Shown here piece after piece: positions 1 to 7,450 of a stretch of DNA of 64,000 nucleotides. Under the pieces are notes generated by a model. That model did not search any database, had not been told where the DNA came from, and was given only the letters and a program-made list of their open reading frames with translations. The DNA lies in the NCBI RefSeq assembly GCF_013389665.1, contig NZ_CP058316.1:1860001-1924000 (forward strand). The letters run 5' to 3'. Numbering within the stretch: position 1 is the first letter of the stretch; every line of letters starts with the position of its first letter. Source of the stretch: Microbacterium oleivorans. Its GTDB lineage: Bacteria > Actinomycetota > Actinomycetes > Actinomycetales > Microbacteriaceae. Made by a program: the position numbers and the translations under genes.

Positions 1-2
1 TG

Positions 3-1421
3 TACTTCACCGTCCGTTCCGGGGTCGTGCAATTGCGCATGGTGCCGGAGATGTTCCGCACGCTGACGAACAAGACACCCCTGACCAGCGCCGGCAAACC
101 CCAATCGGTTTCGGCGTTCCAGGCGTTCACCATCTCGGCGGCGTCTCGTGTCGGCGTGGGCAACATCGCCGGAGTGGGCACGGCCATCGCGGTGGGCGGA
201 CCCGGCGCGGTCTTCTGGATGTGGACGATGGCCTTCGTCGGAGGCGCCTCGAGCTTCATCGAGTCATCCCTCGCCCAGCTCTACAAGACACGTGACCGCG
301 ACAGCTTCCGGGGCGGGCCCGCGTATTACATGCAGCGGGGGCTGAAAGCCCGGTGGTTGGGGGTGTGGTTCGCGGTCATCCTGATCATCTGCTTCCCCTT
401 CGCGTTCAGCTCGCTGCAGGCCAACACGATCGCCGCGACGGTCAGCTCGAGCGTCGGCGGCGACATCGCATGGCTCCCCTGGGCGGTCGGCGTCGGCGTG
501 GCACTGTTGACCGGCCTCGTGGTGTTCGGCGGCGTCCGCCGCATCGCCTCGGTCACCCAGGTGCTGGTCCCGATCATGGCGCTCGCCTATCTCGTCCTCG
601 GCATCATCGTCGTGGCCTTGCATCTCGACCGCGTCGGGCCGGTCTTCGTCGAGATCGTCACGTCCGCGTGGGGCTTCAACGAGGTCGTCGGCGCGGCGTT
701 CGGGTACATCGTGCTGACCGGCATCAAGCGCGGAATGTTCTCGAACGAGGCGGGCCTCGGCTCGGCTCCGAACGCCGGCGCGAGCGCCGCCGTCACCCAC
801 CCGGTCAAGCAGGGCCTGGTGCAGACCCTCGGCGTCTACTTCGACACATTCCTGGTGTGCTCGATCACGGCGTTCATCATCCTGGTCTCGGTCCCCGATC
901 TCGCCGGCGCCACCCGCGGCATCGATCTGACCCAGGGTGCGCTCGTCGACACACTCGGCGAGTGGTCGAACATCGCCCTGAGCATCATCATCTTCCTGCT
1001 CGCCTTCTCCTCGATCCTCGGCAACTACTACTACGGCGAGTCGAACATCGAGTTCATCTCGACGAGTCGTGCACTTCTCACCGGCTACCGCGTGCTCGTC
1101 GTGGGCGCGGTCCTGGCAGGTTCGGTCGTCGGTGCCGACCTCGTCTGGAACTTCGCCGACGGGGTGATGGGGCTCATGGCGCTGACCAACCTCATCGCGA
1201 TCGGGCTCCTGTCGGGCATCGCGTTCCGGCTGCTCAAGGACTACTCCGCACAGCGGCGCGAGGGGCTGGACCCGGTCTTCACCCGGGACCGCCTGCCGGG
1301 CGTCACCGGCATCGAGTGCTGGGAGGACGAGCTGACGGTCACCGGTCCGATCGACCTCCCCGTCGCCGCGCGACAGTCCGCGAAGCACCGGGACCGCCTC
1401 ACCTCACGGGACTCGCGCTGA
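3..1421 (+). CDS. Alanine/glycine:sodium symporter, 5'-truncated by the window
   Basis: Sodium/amino acid symporter of the AGCS family (alanine or glycine uptake), an integral membrane protein. The reading frame is already open at the first base: the residues before the first possible start (Tyr-Phe-Thr-Val-Arg-Ser) match the family's N-terminal 'YFTxR' region, so the true start lies upstream of the window. The 472 visible residues include the family segment with GVGNIAGVGTAIAVGGPGAVF, the stretch around NEAGLGSAP, and about nine hydrophobic segments ending in a short charged tail. It runs convergently towards the FBP gene, 38 bases away. Substrate within the family cannot be read from sequence. 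Confidence 0.93.
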   Translation, partial: YFTVRSGVVQLRMVPEMFRTLTNKTPLTSAGKPQSVSAFQAFTISAASRVGVGNIAGVGTAIAVGGPGAVFWMWTMAFVGGASSFIESSLAQLYKTRDRDSFRGGPAYYMQRGLKARWLGVWFAVILIICFPFAFSSLQANTIAATVSSSVGGDIAWLPWAVGVGVALLTGLVVFGGVRRIASVTQVLVPIMALAYLVLGIIVVALHLDRVGPVFVEIVTSAWGFNEVVGAAFGYIVLTGIKRGMFSNEAGLGSAPNAGASAAVTHPVKQGLVQTLGVYFDTFLVCSITAFIILVSVPDLAGATRGIDLTQGALVDTLGEWSNIALSIIIFLLAFSSILGNYYYGESNIEFISTSRALLTGYRVLVVGAVLAGSVVGADLVWNFADGVMGLMALTNLIAIGLLSGIAFRLLKDYSAQRREGLDPVFTRDRLPGVTGIECWEDELTVTGPIDLPVAARQSAKHRDRLTSRDSR

Positions 1422-1459
1422 ACCCAGTGCAGTCTCATCCGTCGGAGCCGCGGGTGCGG

Positions 1460-1951
1460 TCAGGCCCCGTCGCGCAAGTCGCGGAAGAAGCTGTCGACGT
1501 GGGTTCGCAGGCTTTCTATGCGGCGATCCCGGGCGGCGCCGGCATCGAAGCCCAGGTAGGGCGGCGGGTCGAGCCGGCGCACATTGCGCGAGCATTCGAA
1601 GCCCGCGCACAGGAGCGTCCCGACCGTGTCGCCGGAGCGGCCGGCCTTGCCGGCGCGCTTCGCCGCGAAGAGCACGACCTCGTTCGGCAGCGTGACGTCG
1701 GAGCACCACGAGCACTGCGGCCGCGTGCGCGTACGCTGCTCGGCCTGGCGCAGCTGCAAGCCGACGGCCGCGCCGTCGAGCTCGGCGACGATGAAGCCGA
1801 GCAGCGGCGTCTTGGGGTCACGCCAGCCGTAGTAGTCACGGGTGTCCCAGTCGATGTCACCGAGGCCGGACGGGACGACGAGCGAGCTGCGCTCGCGAAG
1901 CGAGACGTTGATGAATGAGGCGCGGATGGATCTCTCGGTGAGAGCGAACAT
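1460..1951 (-). CDS. FBP-domain zinc-finger protein (FusB-like C-terminal domain)
   Basis: A 163-residue protein of the FBP_C type, related to the treble-clef zinc-binding half of the elongation factor G-binding protein FusB. Two cysteine pairs are visible, in QCSWCSD and in LCAGFECSR, spaced as expected for a single treble-clef zinc site. I chose the ATG at 1951 because an AGGAC ribosome-binding site sits six bases upstream and the protein then begins MFALTERSIRASF, as in relatives; the frame remains open upstream for 21 more codons without similarity. A ribosome or EF-G related role is family knowledge only. It stands alone. Confidence 0.8.
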   Translation of the reverse strand: MFALTERSIRASFINVSLRERSSLVVPSGLGDIDWDTRDYYGWRDPKTPLLGFIVAELDGAAVGLQLRQAEQRTRTRPQCSWCSDVTLPNEVVLFAAKRAGKAGRSGDTVGTLLCAGFECSRNVRRLDPPPYLGFDAGAARDRRIESLRTHVDSFFRDLRDGA

Positions 1952-2264
1952 GGTGGGTCCTGTCTGAGTACGCGTTCGCACGATCGCGGAACCGTCATGA
2001 GGCCGGAACGGCATTGACGAACGCGATCGTGACGGCTCGGGGCGAACGACGTCGCCCTGAGCCCGGGGAGGGCCGCATCACGGACGGAGGTCGACGCGAC
2101 GCGGCTACCGGATCAACCGGCGAGAACGAGCAGGGATGCCGCGCCTGTGCCGCCGGCGCTGAGCGCGCCGGAGACCCCCTCACGCCCGGAGGGCAGCAGA
2201 CGAACGGTACTCACGCCTCCAGGCTACCCCTCCCCCGCGCGCGGGAGCCGATACCATCGGCCCG
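1952..2264. other. Intergenic stretch, no supported gene
   Basis: This 313-base gap separates the divergent FBP gene and the membrane protein gene. Short open frames on both strands have no recognisable domain and arginine/proline-rich composition typical of out-of-frame high-GC DNA. The only signal I see is the likely -10 element just before the gene at 2265. Confidence 0.6.
2252..2257 (+). promoter_or_regulatory. -10 element TACCAT, leaderless start
   Basis: TACCAT lies seven bases before the ATG at 2265 and there is no ribosome-binding site, so transcription probably begins at or next to the start codon. No convincing -35 element is visible. Confidence 0.5.
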
Positions 2265-2945
2265 ATGACCAGCGAACGGGGCCGACGATTCGTCGATGGC
2301 GCGGGGGCGCGGCTCGAGCCGCACCACCCGTCGTTCTTGACGTCGCACCCCACCGCGCTCGGGCTGGTCTGGATGGCGGCGGTGGTCGCGCTCCTCGTGG
2401 GATGCGACCTCGCCGGGGCACCGGGATGGCTCCGGGCGGTGCTGACGCTGACCGCGGCACTGCCGCCGCTGGTCGCGACGCTCGTCGTGCTGTCGCAGAC
2501 GCCGCGCTCGCATCTCGAGTACGAGCCGTCGATCCTGACGCACTTCTTCGCGCGATTCCTCGCCCTCTTCAGCGCCTTCATCTTCTGGCTCGGGTCGGTC
2601 GTGATCGGTGGCGCGATCGCGGTGCAGCTCACGGACGAGAGCGGCACCGACATCGTGACCGCTTGGGAGATCGCCGCGGAGATCTTCGCGATGATCGTCC
2701 CCCCAGTGACGGTGCTGCTGTACTGCGTCCTGATCCTGCGGTACGCGTCGTATCTGGTGCGCCTGCGCGGGTGGTCGGCCGTGCCGACGCGTCACCGCAT
2801 CCCGGAGCACTTCCTCGCCGAGGCGCCGCGCACGCGTCAGATCGTGATCGGGCTCGCGCACCCGGGTCTGCTGCTCGCGGCGGGCCTGCTCTCGACGTCG
2901 GTCGCCGTCGCGCTCACGGTGCGCGCCGAGGCGCTCCTCGCCTGA
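2265..2945 (+). CDS. Membrane protein of unknown function
   Basis: I do not recognise this 226-residue protein. It has four or five hydrophobic segments: roughly residues 30-48, 56-76, 95-122, 135-158 and 198-220, separated by short charged loops, so it is very probably a cytoplasmic membrane protein. No catalytic motif, cysteine motif or known domain is evident. Translation probably starts directly at the ATG from a leaderless transcript. Neighbours (an FBP protein upstream, a small DUF1801-like protein convergent downstream) give no functional clue. Confidence 0.7.
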   Translation: MTSERGRRFVDGAGARLEPHHPSFLTSHPTALGLVWMAAVVALLVGCDLAGAPGWLRAVLTLTAALPPLVATLVVLSQTPRSHLEYEPSILTHFFARFLALFSAFIFWLGSVVIGGAIAVQLTDESGTDIVTAWEIAAEIFAMIVPPVTVLLYCVLILRYASYLVRLRGWSAVPTRHRIPEHFLAEAPRTRQIVIGLAHPGLLLAAGLLSTSVAVALTVRAEALLA

Positions 2946-2990
2946 GCCCGCATCACCGCGCCATCCCCGCGCGCCGCGGACAGCCGGTGA

Positions 2991-3437
2991 TCAGTCGACC
3001 GCGGCTCGCACCAGCTCGCGCACGCGCCGCTCCACCTCGGCGCTCACCTCGACGATCGCAAACGACGTCGGCCACATGGCCCCGTCGTCGAGCGTCGCCG
3101 TCTCATCGAAGTTGAGCGTCGGGTAGCGGGTGTCGAACTTCGACTTCGGCTGCACGAAAATCACGACCTTGCCCTCGCGCGCGTACGCCGGGAACCCGTA
3201 GAAGGTCTTGGGGTCGAGGTCGGGCGCCTCCTCCGAGACGATCCGGTGCACCAGCCGGGCGACCTCGCCGTCGATGCCGTCGAGCGTCTCGATCGCGGTC
3301 ACGCAGGCTTCGAGCTCCTTCGCGAGCTTGGCCGCCCCCTTGAGCCCCTTGGTGGAACGCAGTTCCTCGGCGCGCTGCTGCATCGCCGCCTTCTCCTCGT
3401 CGGAGAACCCCGCTCCGCCCGATGTCTTGCCGGCCAT
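2991..3437 (-). CDS. Small DUF1801/YdhG-like protein
   Basis: A 148-residue soluble protein resembling the DUF1801/YdhG family of small alpha-beta proteins. The first half is a charged helical segment, DEEKAAMQQRAEELRSTKG, and the second half has the family-like stretch FYGFPAYAREGKVVIFVQPK followed by a pattern of short strands. The ATG at 3437 is preceded by a strong GAGGGGG ribosome-binding site; the frame extends upstream but without similarity. No enzymatic function is established, and the family name is a moderate-confidence match made by eye. Confidence 0.7.
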   Translation of the reverse strand: MAGKTSGGAGFSDEEKAAMQQRAEELRSTKGLKGAAKLAKELEACVTAIETLDGIDGEVARLVHRIVSEEAPDLDPKTFYGFPAYAREGKVVIFVQPKSKFDTRYPTLNFDETATLDDGAMWPTSFAIVEVSAEVERRVRELVRAAVD

Positions 3438-3540
3438 GTCCACCCCCTCCTCGGCCCGCGGCGCGGGCGTCACGGTCCGATCGTGCCACTCCGCGCGCCC
3501 GGTGGACAGAGCCGCGGCGCACGGGGGCCGGATCACCCGC

Positions 3541-3562
3541 GGCGCACCGGTGGCGCACCGGT
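3541..3562 (+). repeat. Two tandem copies of GGCGCACCGGT
   Basis: An 11-base unit is repeated exactly twice, with a third partial copy (GGC) following, 21 to 42 bases upstream of the -10 element of the cyclophilin gene. The position fits a regulator-binding direct repeat, but no factor can be named. Confidence 0.4.
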
Positions 3563-3582
3563 GGCCGGGGGCGTCCCCGCCC

Positions 3583-3588
3583 TAGGCT
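3583..3588 (+). promoter_or_regulatory. -10 element TAGGCT, leaderless start
   Basis: TAGGCT is followed by six bases and then the ATG at 3595, with no ribosome-binding site. The same hexamer and spacing recur before 46490 and 50853. Confidence 0.6.
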
Positions 3589-3594
3589 CATGAC

Positions 3595-4263
3595 ATGCGC
3601 GCTCGCCTCGGCTCCACCCTGCTCGTCCTCTCGGCCCTCACCCTCGCGGGGTGCGCATCGTCACCGGCATCCGATGCTCCCGACACCATGCCCACAGCGG
3701 ATGCCGTTCCCGAGGGCGCATGCGCCTACGTCGAGGCCGCCGGTGGCGTGCGCGAGGTGACTCCCCCGCCCGCGGAGGCCGAGGTCACCGGCGAGGTCGC
3801 GGCCGTGCTGCAGACCTCGGTCGGCGACATCCCGATGACCCTCGACGCAGACCGCACCCCGTGCACCGTCGGCAGCTTCGTCTCGCTCGCCGAGCAGGGC
3901 TACTACGACGACTCGCCCTGCCACCGCCTCACGACCTCGGGCATCTTCGTGCTGCAGTGCGGCGACCCCTCGGGAACGGGCCGCGGGGGCCCCGGGTACC
4001 GCTACGCCGACGAGCTCGACGACAGCGAGACCTACCCCGCGGGCACGGTCGCGATGGCAAACGCCGGGCCCGACACCAACGGATCGCAGTTCTTCCTCGT
4101 GTACGAGGACACCCCGCTGCCGCCCTCCTACACGGTCTTCGGTCAGCTCGACGAAGCGGGCCTGGCCGTCGTACGCGAGGTCGCCTCGGCCGGCGCCGAG
4201 GGCGGCGCGGCCGACGGGGCACCCGCCACGACGGTGACGATCACCGGCGTGACGCTGGGCTGA
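3595..4263 (+). CDS. Lipoprotein peptidyl-prolyl cis-trans isomerase (cyclophilin type)
   Basis: A 222-residue exported lipoprotein that isomerises prolyl peptide bonds, presumably assisting folding at the outer face of the membrane. The N-terminus is a lipoprotein signal ending in the lipobox LAGC (Cys20), then a Ser/Ala-rich linker. The cyclophilin domain occupies about residues 62-222 and shows the family landmarks CHRL, the loop QCGDPSGTGRGGPGY, and NGSQFFLVY. Translation likely begins leaderlessly at the ATG. A strong hairpin lies just beyond the stop. It precedes metN but is separated from it by that hairpin and 132 bases, so I treat it as monocistronic. Confidence 0.92.
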   Translation: MRARLGSTLLVLSALTLAGCASSPASDAPDTMPTADAVPEGACAYVEAAGGVREVTPPPAEAEVTGEVAAVLQTSVGDIPMTLDADRTPCTVGSFVSLAEQGYYDDSPCHRLTTSGIFVLQCGDPSGTGRGGPGYRYADELDDSETYPAGTVAMANAGPDTNGSQFFLVYEDTPLPPSYTVFGQLDEAGLAVVREVASAGAEGGAADGAPATTVTITGVTLG

Positions 4264-4271
4264 CCCGCCTC

Positions 4272-4298
4272 TCGCCGCCGGAACGCAACCGGCGGCGA
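4272..4298 (+). terminator. Hairpin terminator after the cyclophilin gene
   Basis: Perfect 10-base inverted repeat (4272-4281 with 4289-4298) around a 7-base loop, eight bases after the stop codon. It lacks a T-run, as is usual for high-GC actinobacterial terminators. Confidence 0.6.
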
Positions 4299-4363
4299 CA
4301 TCTGGGGTAACGCGGATTCGACCGGGGCCGGTCCCTACCGCGACACTCGGGGGACCGTCGGCA

Positions 4364-4378
4364 CTCGGCGGCGCCGAG
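4364..4378 (+). promoter_or_regulatory. Palindrome CTCGGCGGCGCCGAG upstream of metN
   Basis: Seven-base arms around one central base, 17 bases before the metN start and overlapping its untranslated leader. It could be an operator or a leader hairpin. No S-adenosylmethionine riboswitch consensus could be recognised in the 4264-4395 region. Confidence 0.35.
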
Positions 4379-4395
4379 ACCTGAAAGGCCCGATC

Positions 4396-5400
4396 GTGAT
4401 CGCGCTCGAGCATGTGTCAAAGACGTACGGCGGCATCCCGGCCGTCGACGACGTCTCGCTGCAGATCCCCACGGGCGAGATCTACGGCATCGTGGGGCAG
4501 AGCGGCGCGGGAAAGAGCACGCTCGCCCGACTGGTGAACCTCATCGAACGTCCCGACTCCGGTCGCGTGGTCGTCGACGGCACCGACCTCACCGCGCTGG
4601 GCACCGGCGACCTGCGCTCGGCGCGGCGGCGCATCGGCATGGTGTTCCAACGCTTCAACCTGCTGGGTAGCCGCTCGGTGCGGGGAAACGTCGAGCTCGC
4701 ACTCGAGCTCGACGGCACCTCGGCCGCCAAGCGGCGGGCGCGCGCGCAGGAGATGCTCGACCTCGTCGGCCTGGGACACCGCGGCGACGCGTCCGTCCAC
4801 GAGCTGTCGGGCGGCCAGCAGCAGCGGGTGGGCATCGCACGCGCTCTCGCCGCCGGCCCGAGTGTGCTCCTCTCCGACGAAGCGACGAGCGCGCTCGACC
4901 CCGAGACCACCACCGCCATCCTCGACCTCTACCGCCGCATCAACGCCGAGCTCGGCCTCACCGTGCTCCTCATCACCCACGAGATGGACGTCGTGAAGTC
5001 GACCTGCGACTCCGCCGCCCTCATCGAGCAGGGGCGCGTGATCGAGAGCGGTCGCCTGACCGACGTCATCCGCACCCCGGGATCCCGACTGACCTCGCAG
5101 CTGTTCCCCCTCGGCCCCATCCCCGCCGGCGCCGATCCGCGTGCCGCCGTGATCGACATCACCTTCGCCGGCGGAACGGCCGACCGACCCGTGATCGCGC
5201 GCATCGCCCGTGACCACGAGGTCGACGTCTCGCTGCTCGGCGCCCTCGTCGAGCAGATCGCCGGCACCCAGGCGGGGCGGACTCGTCTCGAGGTACCCGC
5301 CGAAGCCGCATCCGCCGTCATCGCCGACCTGCGCGGACAGGGGCTGATCGTCGACGTCCTGCGCGCCGCCGGCTCGACCCAGACGGGGGATGCCGCATGA
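4396..5400 (+). CDS. metN: Methionine ABC transporter ATP-binding protein
   Basis: The 334-residue ATPase of the MetNIQ D/L-methionine importer. Walker A (GQSGAGKST), the Q-loop, the signature [15 protein letters not shown] and Walker B ([12 protein letters not shown]) are all intact in residues 1-230. Residues from about 250 onwards form the NIL domain typical of MetN, which binds methionine and shuts off transport when internal levels are high. It starts at GTG, after an AAAGG ribosome-binding site. Its stop overlaps the start of metI by four bases (ATGA), so the two are translationally coupled. Confidence 0.96.
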   Translation: MIALEHVSKTYGGIPAVDDVSLQIPTGEIYGIVGQSGAGKSTLARLVNLIERPDSGRVVVDGTDLTALGTGDLRSARRRIGMVFQRFNLLGSRSVRGNVELALELDGTSAAKRRARAQEMLDLVGLGHRGDASVHELSGGQQQRVGIARALAAGPSVLLSDEATSALDPETTTAILDLYRRINAELGLTVLLITHEMDVVKSTCDSAALIEQGRVIESGRLTDVIRTPGSRLTSQLFPLGPIPAGADPRAAVIDITFAGGTADRPVIARIARDHEVDVSLLGALVEQIAGTQAGRTRLEVPAEAASAVIADLRGQGLIVDVLRAAGSTQTGDAA

Positions 5401-6140
5401 ACGAGCAGCTTCTGAGCCTGCTGCTGGTCGCCACCGGCCAGACGCTCTACATGGTCGGCGTCGCCCTGCTCGCCACGATCGTGATCGGCCTGCCGCTGGG
5501 CGTGGTGCTGGTGGGCACCGAGCAGGGACGCTTCCTGTCGTCGCCGTTCGGCTCGCGTCGTGCGGGCATCGTCGTCAACCGGGTGCTCGACTTCGTCGTC
5601 AACCTGGGTCGCTCGGTTCCCTTCATCATCCTCATGGTCGCGCTGATCCCGTTCACGCGCTTGATCGTCGGCACCTTCATCGGCCCCACCGCCGCGATCG
5701 TGCCACTCTCGGTCGTGGCGATCCCGTTCTTCGCGCGCATGGTCGAGATCGCGATCAAGGAGGTGGATGACGGTCTGCTCGAAGTCGCGGCATCCCTCGG
5801 GGCGAGCCGGTGGCAACTGGTCACCAAGGTGCTGCTACCCGAGGCCGCGCCCGCGATGCTGCTGGGACTGTCGACGACCGTCACCTCGATCATCAACTTC
5901 TCGGCGATGGTCGGCACCGTCGCCGGGGGCGGTCTCGGCGACGTCGCGATCCGCTACGGCTACCAGCAGTACAGCTGGATCCACATCATCAGCGTCATCG
6001 TCGTCATCTTCGCCATCGTGATGGTGCTGCAGGGCCTCGCGAGCTGGGGCGCCCGGCGGCTCGCCCGGCGGTCGCCCCGCGGCGGCCCGGCGACCCGTCG
6101 CGCCGCACGACGCGCACACGCCGCCACACCGGCCTCCTGA
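5397..6140 (+). CDS. metI: Methionine ABC transporter permease
   Basis: A 247-residue MetI-type permease with five or six membrane helices. The EAA-type coupling loop is visible as EVAASLGASRWQLVTKVLLPEAAPAML (given here only as a landmark near residues 130-156), where the permease docks onto MetN. The C-terminal 30 residues are Arg/Ala-rich and vary within the family. It overlaps metN by four bases and is followed, after a 108-base gap filled by a tandem repeat, by metQ. Confidence 0.95.
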   Translation: MNEQLLSLLLVATGQTLYMVGVALLATIVIGLPLGVVLVGTEQGRFLSSPFGSRRAGIVVNRVLDFVVNLGRSVPFIILMVALIPFTRLIVGTFIGPTAAIVPLSVVAIPFFARMVEIAIKEVDDGLLEVAASLGASRWQLVTKVLLPEAAPAMLLGLSTTVTSIINFSAMVGTVAGGGLGDVAIRYGYQQYSWIHIISVIVVIFAIVMVLQGLASWGARRLARRSPRGGPATRRAARRAHAATPAS

Positions 6141-6157
6141 ATCACCGCACCGCCGCT

Positions 6158-6232
6158 GCATCCGTTCCGCACTCGTTCCGCACCGCATCCGTTCCGCACC
6201 GCATCCGTTCCGCACCGCATCCGTTCCGCACC
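6158..6232 (+). repeat. 16-base tandem repeat between metI and metQ
   Basis: The unit GCATCCGTTCCGCACC occurs three times perfectly in tandem (6185-6200, 6201-6216, 6217-6232), preceded by a near-perfect copy (6158-6173) and an 11-base partial copy (6174-6184). It lies in the intergenic gap, ending just before the metQ ribosome-binding site. The unit length is not a multiple of three, consistent with non-coding DNA. Confidence 0.9.
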
Positions 6233-6248
6233 CCGAGAGGACTCCTCC

Positions 6249-7085
6249 ATGTCTCGCACCGCACGCACCCCGCTCCTCGTCGCCGCCGTCGCCTCGGCCG
6301 CCCTGCTGCTGGCAGGCTGCGGCAGCTCCGCCGACACCGCAGACGCCGGCTCCGGTGACGGCGACAGCCTCGGGACGATCAAGGTGGGCGCACTGCAGAC
6401 GCCCGCCGGCGACATCCTGAACCACATCGCCGAGAACGGTGCCGCCGAGCTGGGACTCACGATCGAGTTCGTGCCGTTCACGGACTACAACACCCCCAAC
6501 ACGGCGCTCGTCGACGGGTCGATCGACGCCAACCTGTTCCAGAACTCGACCTTCCTCGAGACCTTCAACAGCAACACCGGATCCGACCTCATCAGCGTCG
6601 GAGAGGCATACCTGCCGTCGGCGGCGTTCTATTCCGACAAGGTCGACAGCCTCGACGACCTCGAGGACGGCGCCACGATCGCCATCCCGAACGACCCGAC
6701 CAACGAGGGACGCGCGCTGAAGCTGCTCGCGCAGGAAGGCCTCATCGAGGTCGCCGACGACGTCGTCGACCTCACCGGCATCACCGACAACCCGCGTGAC
6801 TTCGAGTTCCAGGAGATCGAGAACGCCACGCTCCCGCAGGCCGTGCCCGACGTCGACGCCGCGTTCGTGACCATCAGCTTCGCGCTGCCCGCCGGCCTCA
6901 CGGCCGACGAGGCGATCCTGACGGAAGGCGAGGGAAGCCCGTACTACAACGTGCTCGCCACGCGTCCGGACCTGAAGGAGGATCCCCGCATCGCCGCGCT
7001 CTACGACCTGCTGACCTCGGCCGAGGTCGCCGACTTCGAGAACGAGACCTGGGGCGGCCTCGTCGTTCCCGTCACCGAGGACTGA
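6249..7085 (+). CDS. metQ: Methionine-binding lipoprotein
   Basis: A 278-residue substrate-binding lipoprotein of the NlpA/MetQ family, the extracytoplasmic partner of MetN and MetI. The signal peptide ends in LAGC (lipobox Cys23) followed by a Ser/Asp/Gly linker. Family landmarks include the first strand TIKVGALQTPAGDIL, the segment NLFQNSTFLETFN, and AIPNDPTNEGRALKLL. The ATG follows a GAGAGGA ribosome-binding site. It ends 26 bases before a long inverted repeat that may also terminate the operon. Confidence 0.95.
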   Translation: MSRTARTPLLVAAVASAALLLAGCGSSADTADAGSGDGDSLGTIKVGALQTPAGDILNHIAENGAAELGLTIEFVPFTDYNTPNTALVDGSIDANLFQNSTFLETFNSNTGSDLISVGEAYLPSAAFYSDKVDSLDDLEDGATIAIPNDPTNEGRALKLLAQEGLIEVADDVVDLTGITDNPRDFEFQEIENATLPQAVPDVDAAFVTISFALPAGLTADEAILTEGEGSPYYNVLATRPDLKEDPRIAALYDLLTSAEVADFENETWGGLVVPVTED

Positions 7086-7111
7086 GCCGGGCGGGGTGCG
7101 ACGCCACGGGC

Positions 7112-7195
7112 GCACTAACTCCTGCAAAACGGCGCCGCCCGCGGCCGAATCCGCGCCACAGCCCCCGGTAGCGGTCGGATTGCAGGAGTTAGTGC
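7112..7195. repeat. REP-like inverted repeat, 16-base perfect arms
   Basis: Arms at 7112-7127 (GCACTAACTCCTGCAA) and 7180-7195 are perfect reverse complements, separated by 52 GC-rich bases. The AT-rich arms contrast with the surrounding DNA. The element lies between the convergent ends of metQ and the small membrane protein gene, and supplies the TAA stop codon of the latter. It could be a palindromic interspersed element or a bidirectional terminator. Confidence 0.85.
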
Positions 7196-7395
7196 TGGGC
7201 GTCCGCCCCGCCGTCGATGACCCCGAACGCGAGGTACGCGCCGGCGAGGGCGATCACAGAGGCGACCCCGATCCCGACGTCGCCTCCCCGCGCACGGGCC
7301 CCCGCGCGTCTCCACCGCAGGATCAGCACGCCGAGCGCGAGCATGACGCTGAGCACAACGAGAACGAGCGGGATGAGGTCCGCCATCGCAGCCAT
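7189..7395 (-). CDS. Small membrane protein of unknown function
   Basis: A 68-residue frame with two hydrophobic segments, about residues 6-26 and 41-60, separated by an Arg/Gly-rich loop, the layout of a two-span membrane protein with a cytoplasmic positive loop. The start could also be the internal ATG at 7386 (MADLIP). The stop codon lies inside the REP-like repeat arm, so the C-terminus may have been set by insertion of that element. No family recognised. Support is the coherent hydrophobic pattern and gap-filling position only. Confidence 0.5.
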   Translation of the reverse strand: MAAMADLIPLVLVVLSVMLALGVLILRWRRAGARARGGDVGIGVASVIALAGAYLAFGVIDGGADAQH

Positions 7396-7450
7396 TCTCG
7401 CGCGAGCCGCGATCCGGGCGGCTAGGCACGCGTCTGCGAGACCGCCCCGC

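Noticed and set aside
1995-2183. 62-codon minus-strand frame in the gap before the membrane protein gene
   Set aside because: Pro/Arg/Ser-rich, no domain and no start signal; consistent with noise.
4264-4395. S-adenosylmethionine riboswitch upstream of metNIQ
   Set aside because: I looked for SAM-I and SAM-IV core sequences and saw only a terminator-like hairpin and a small palindrome.
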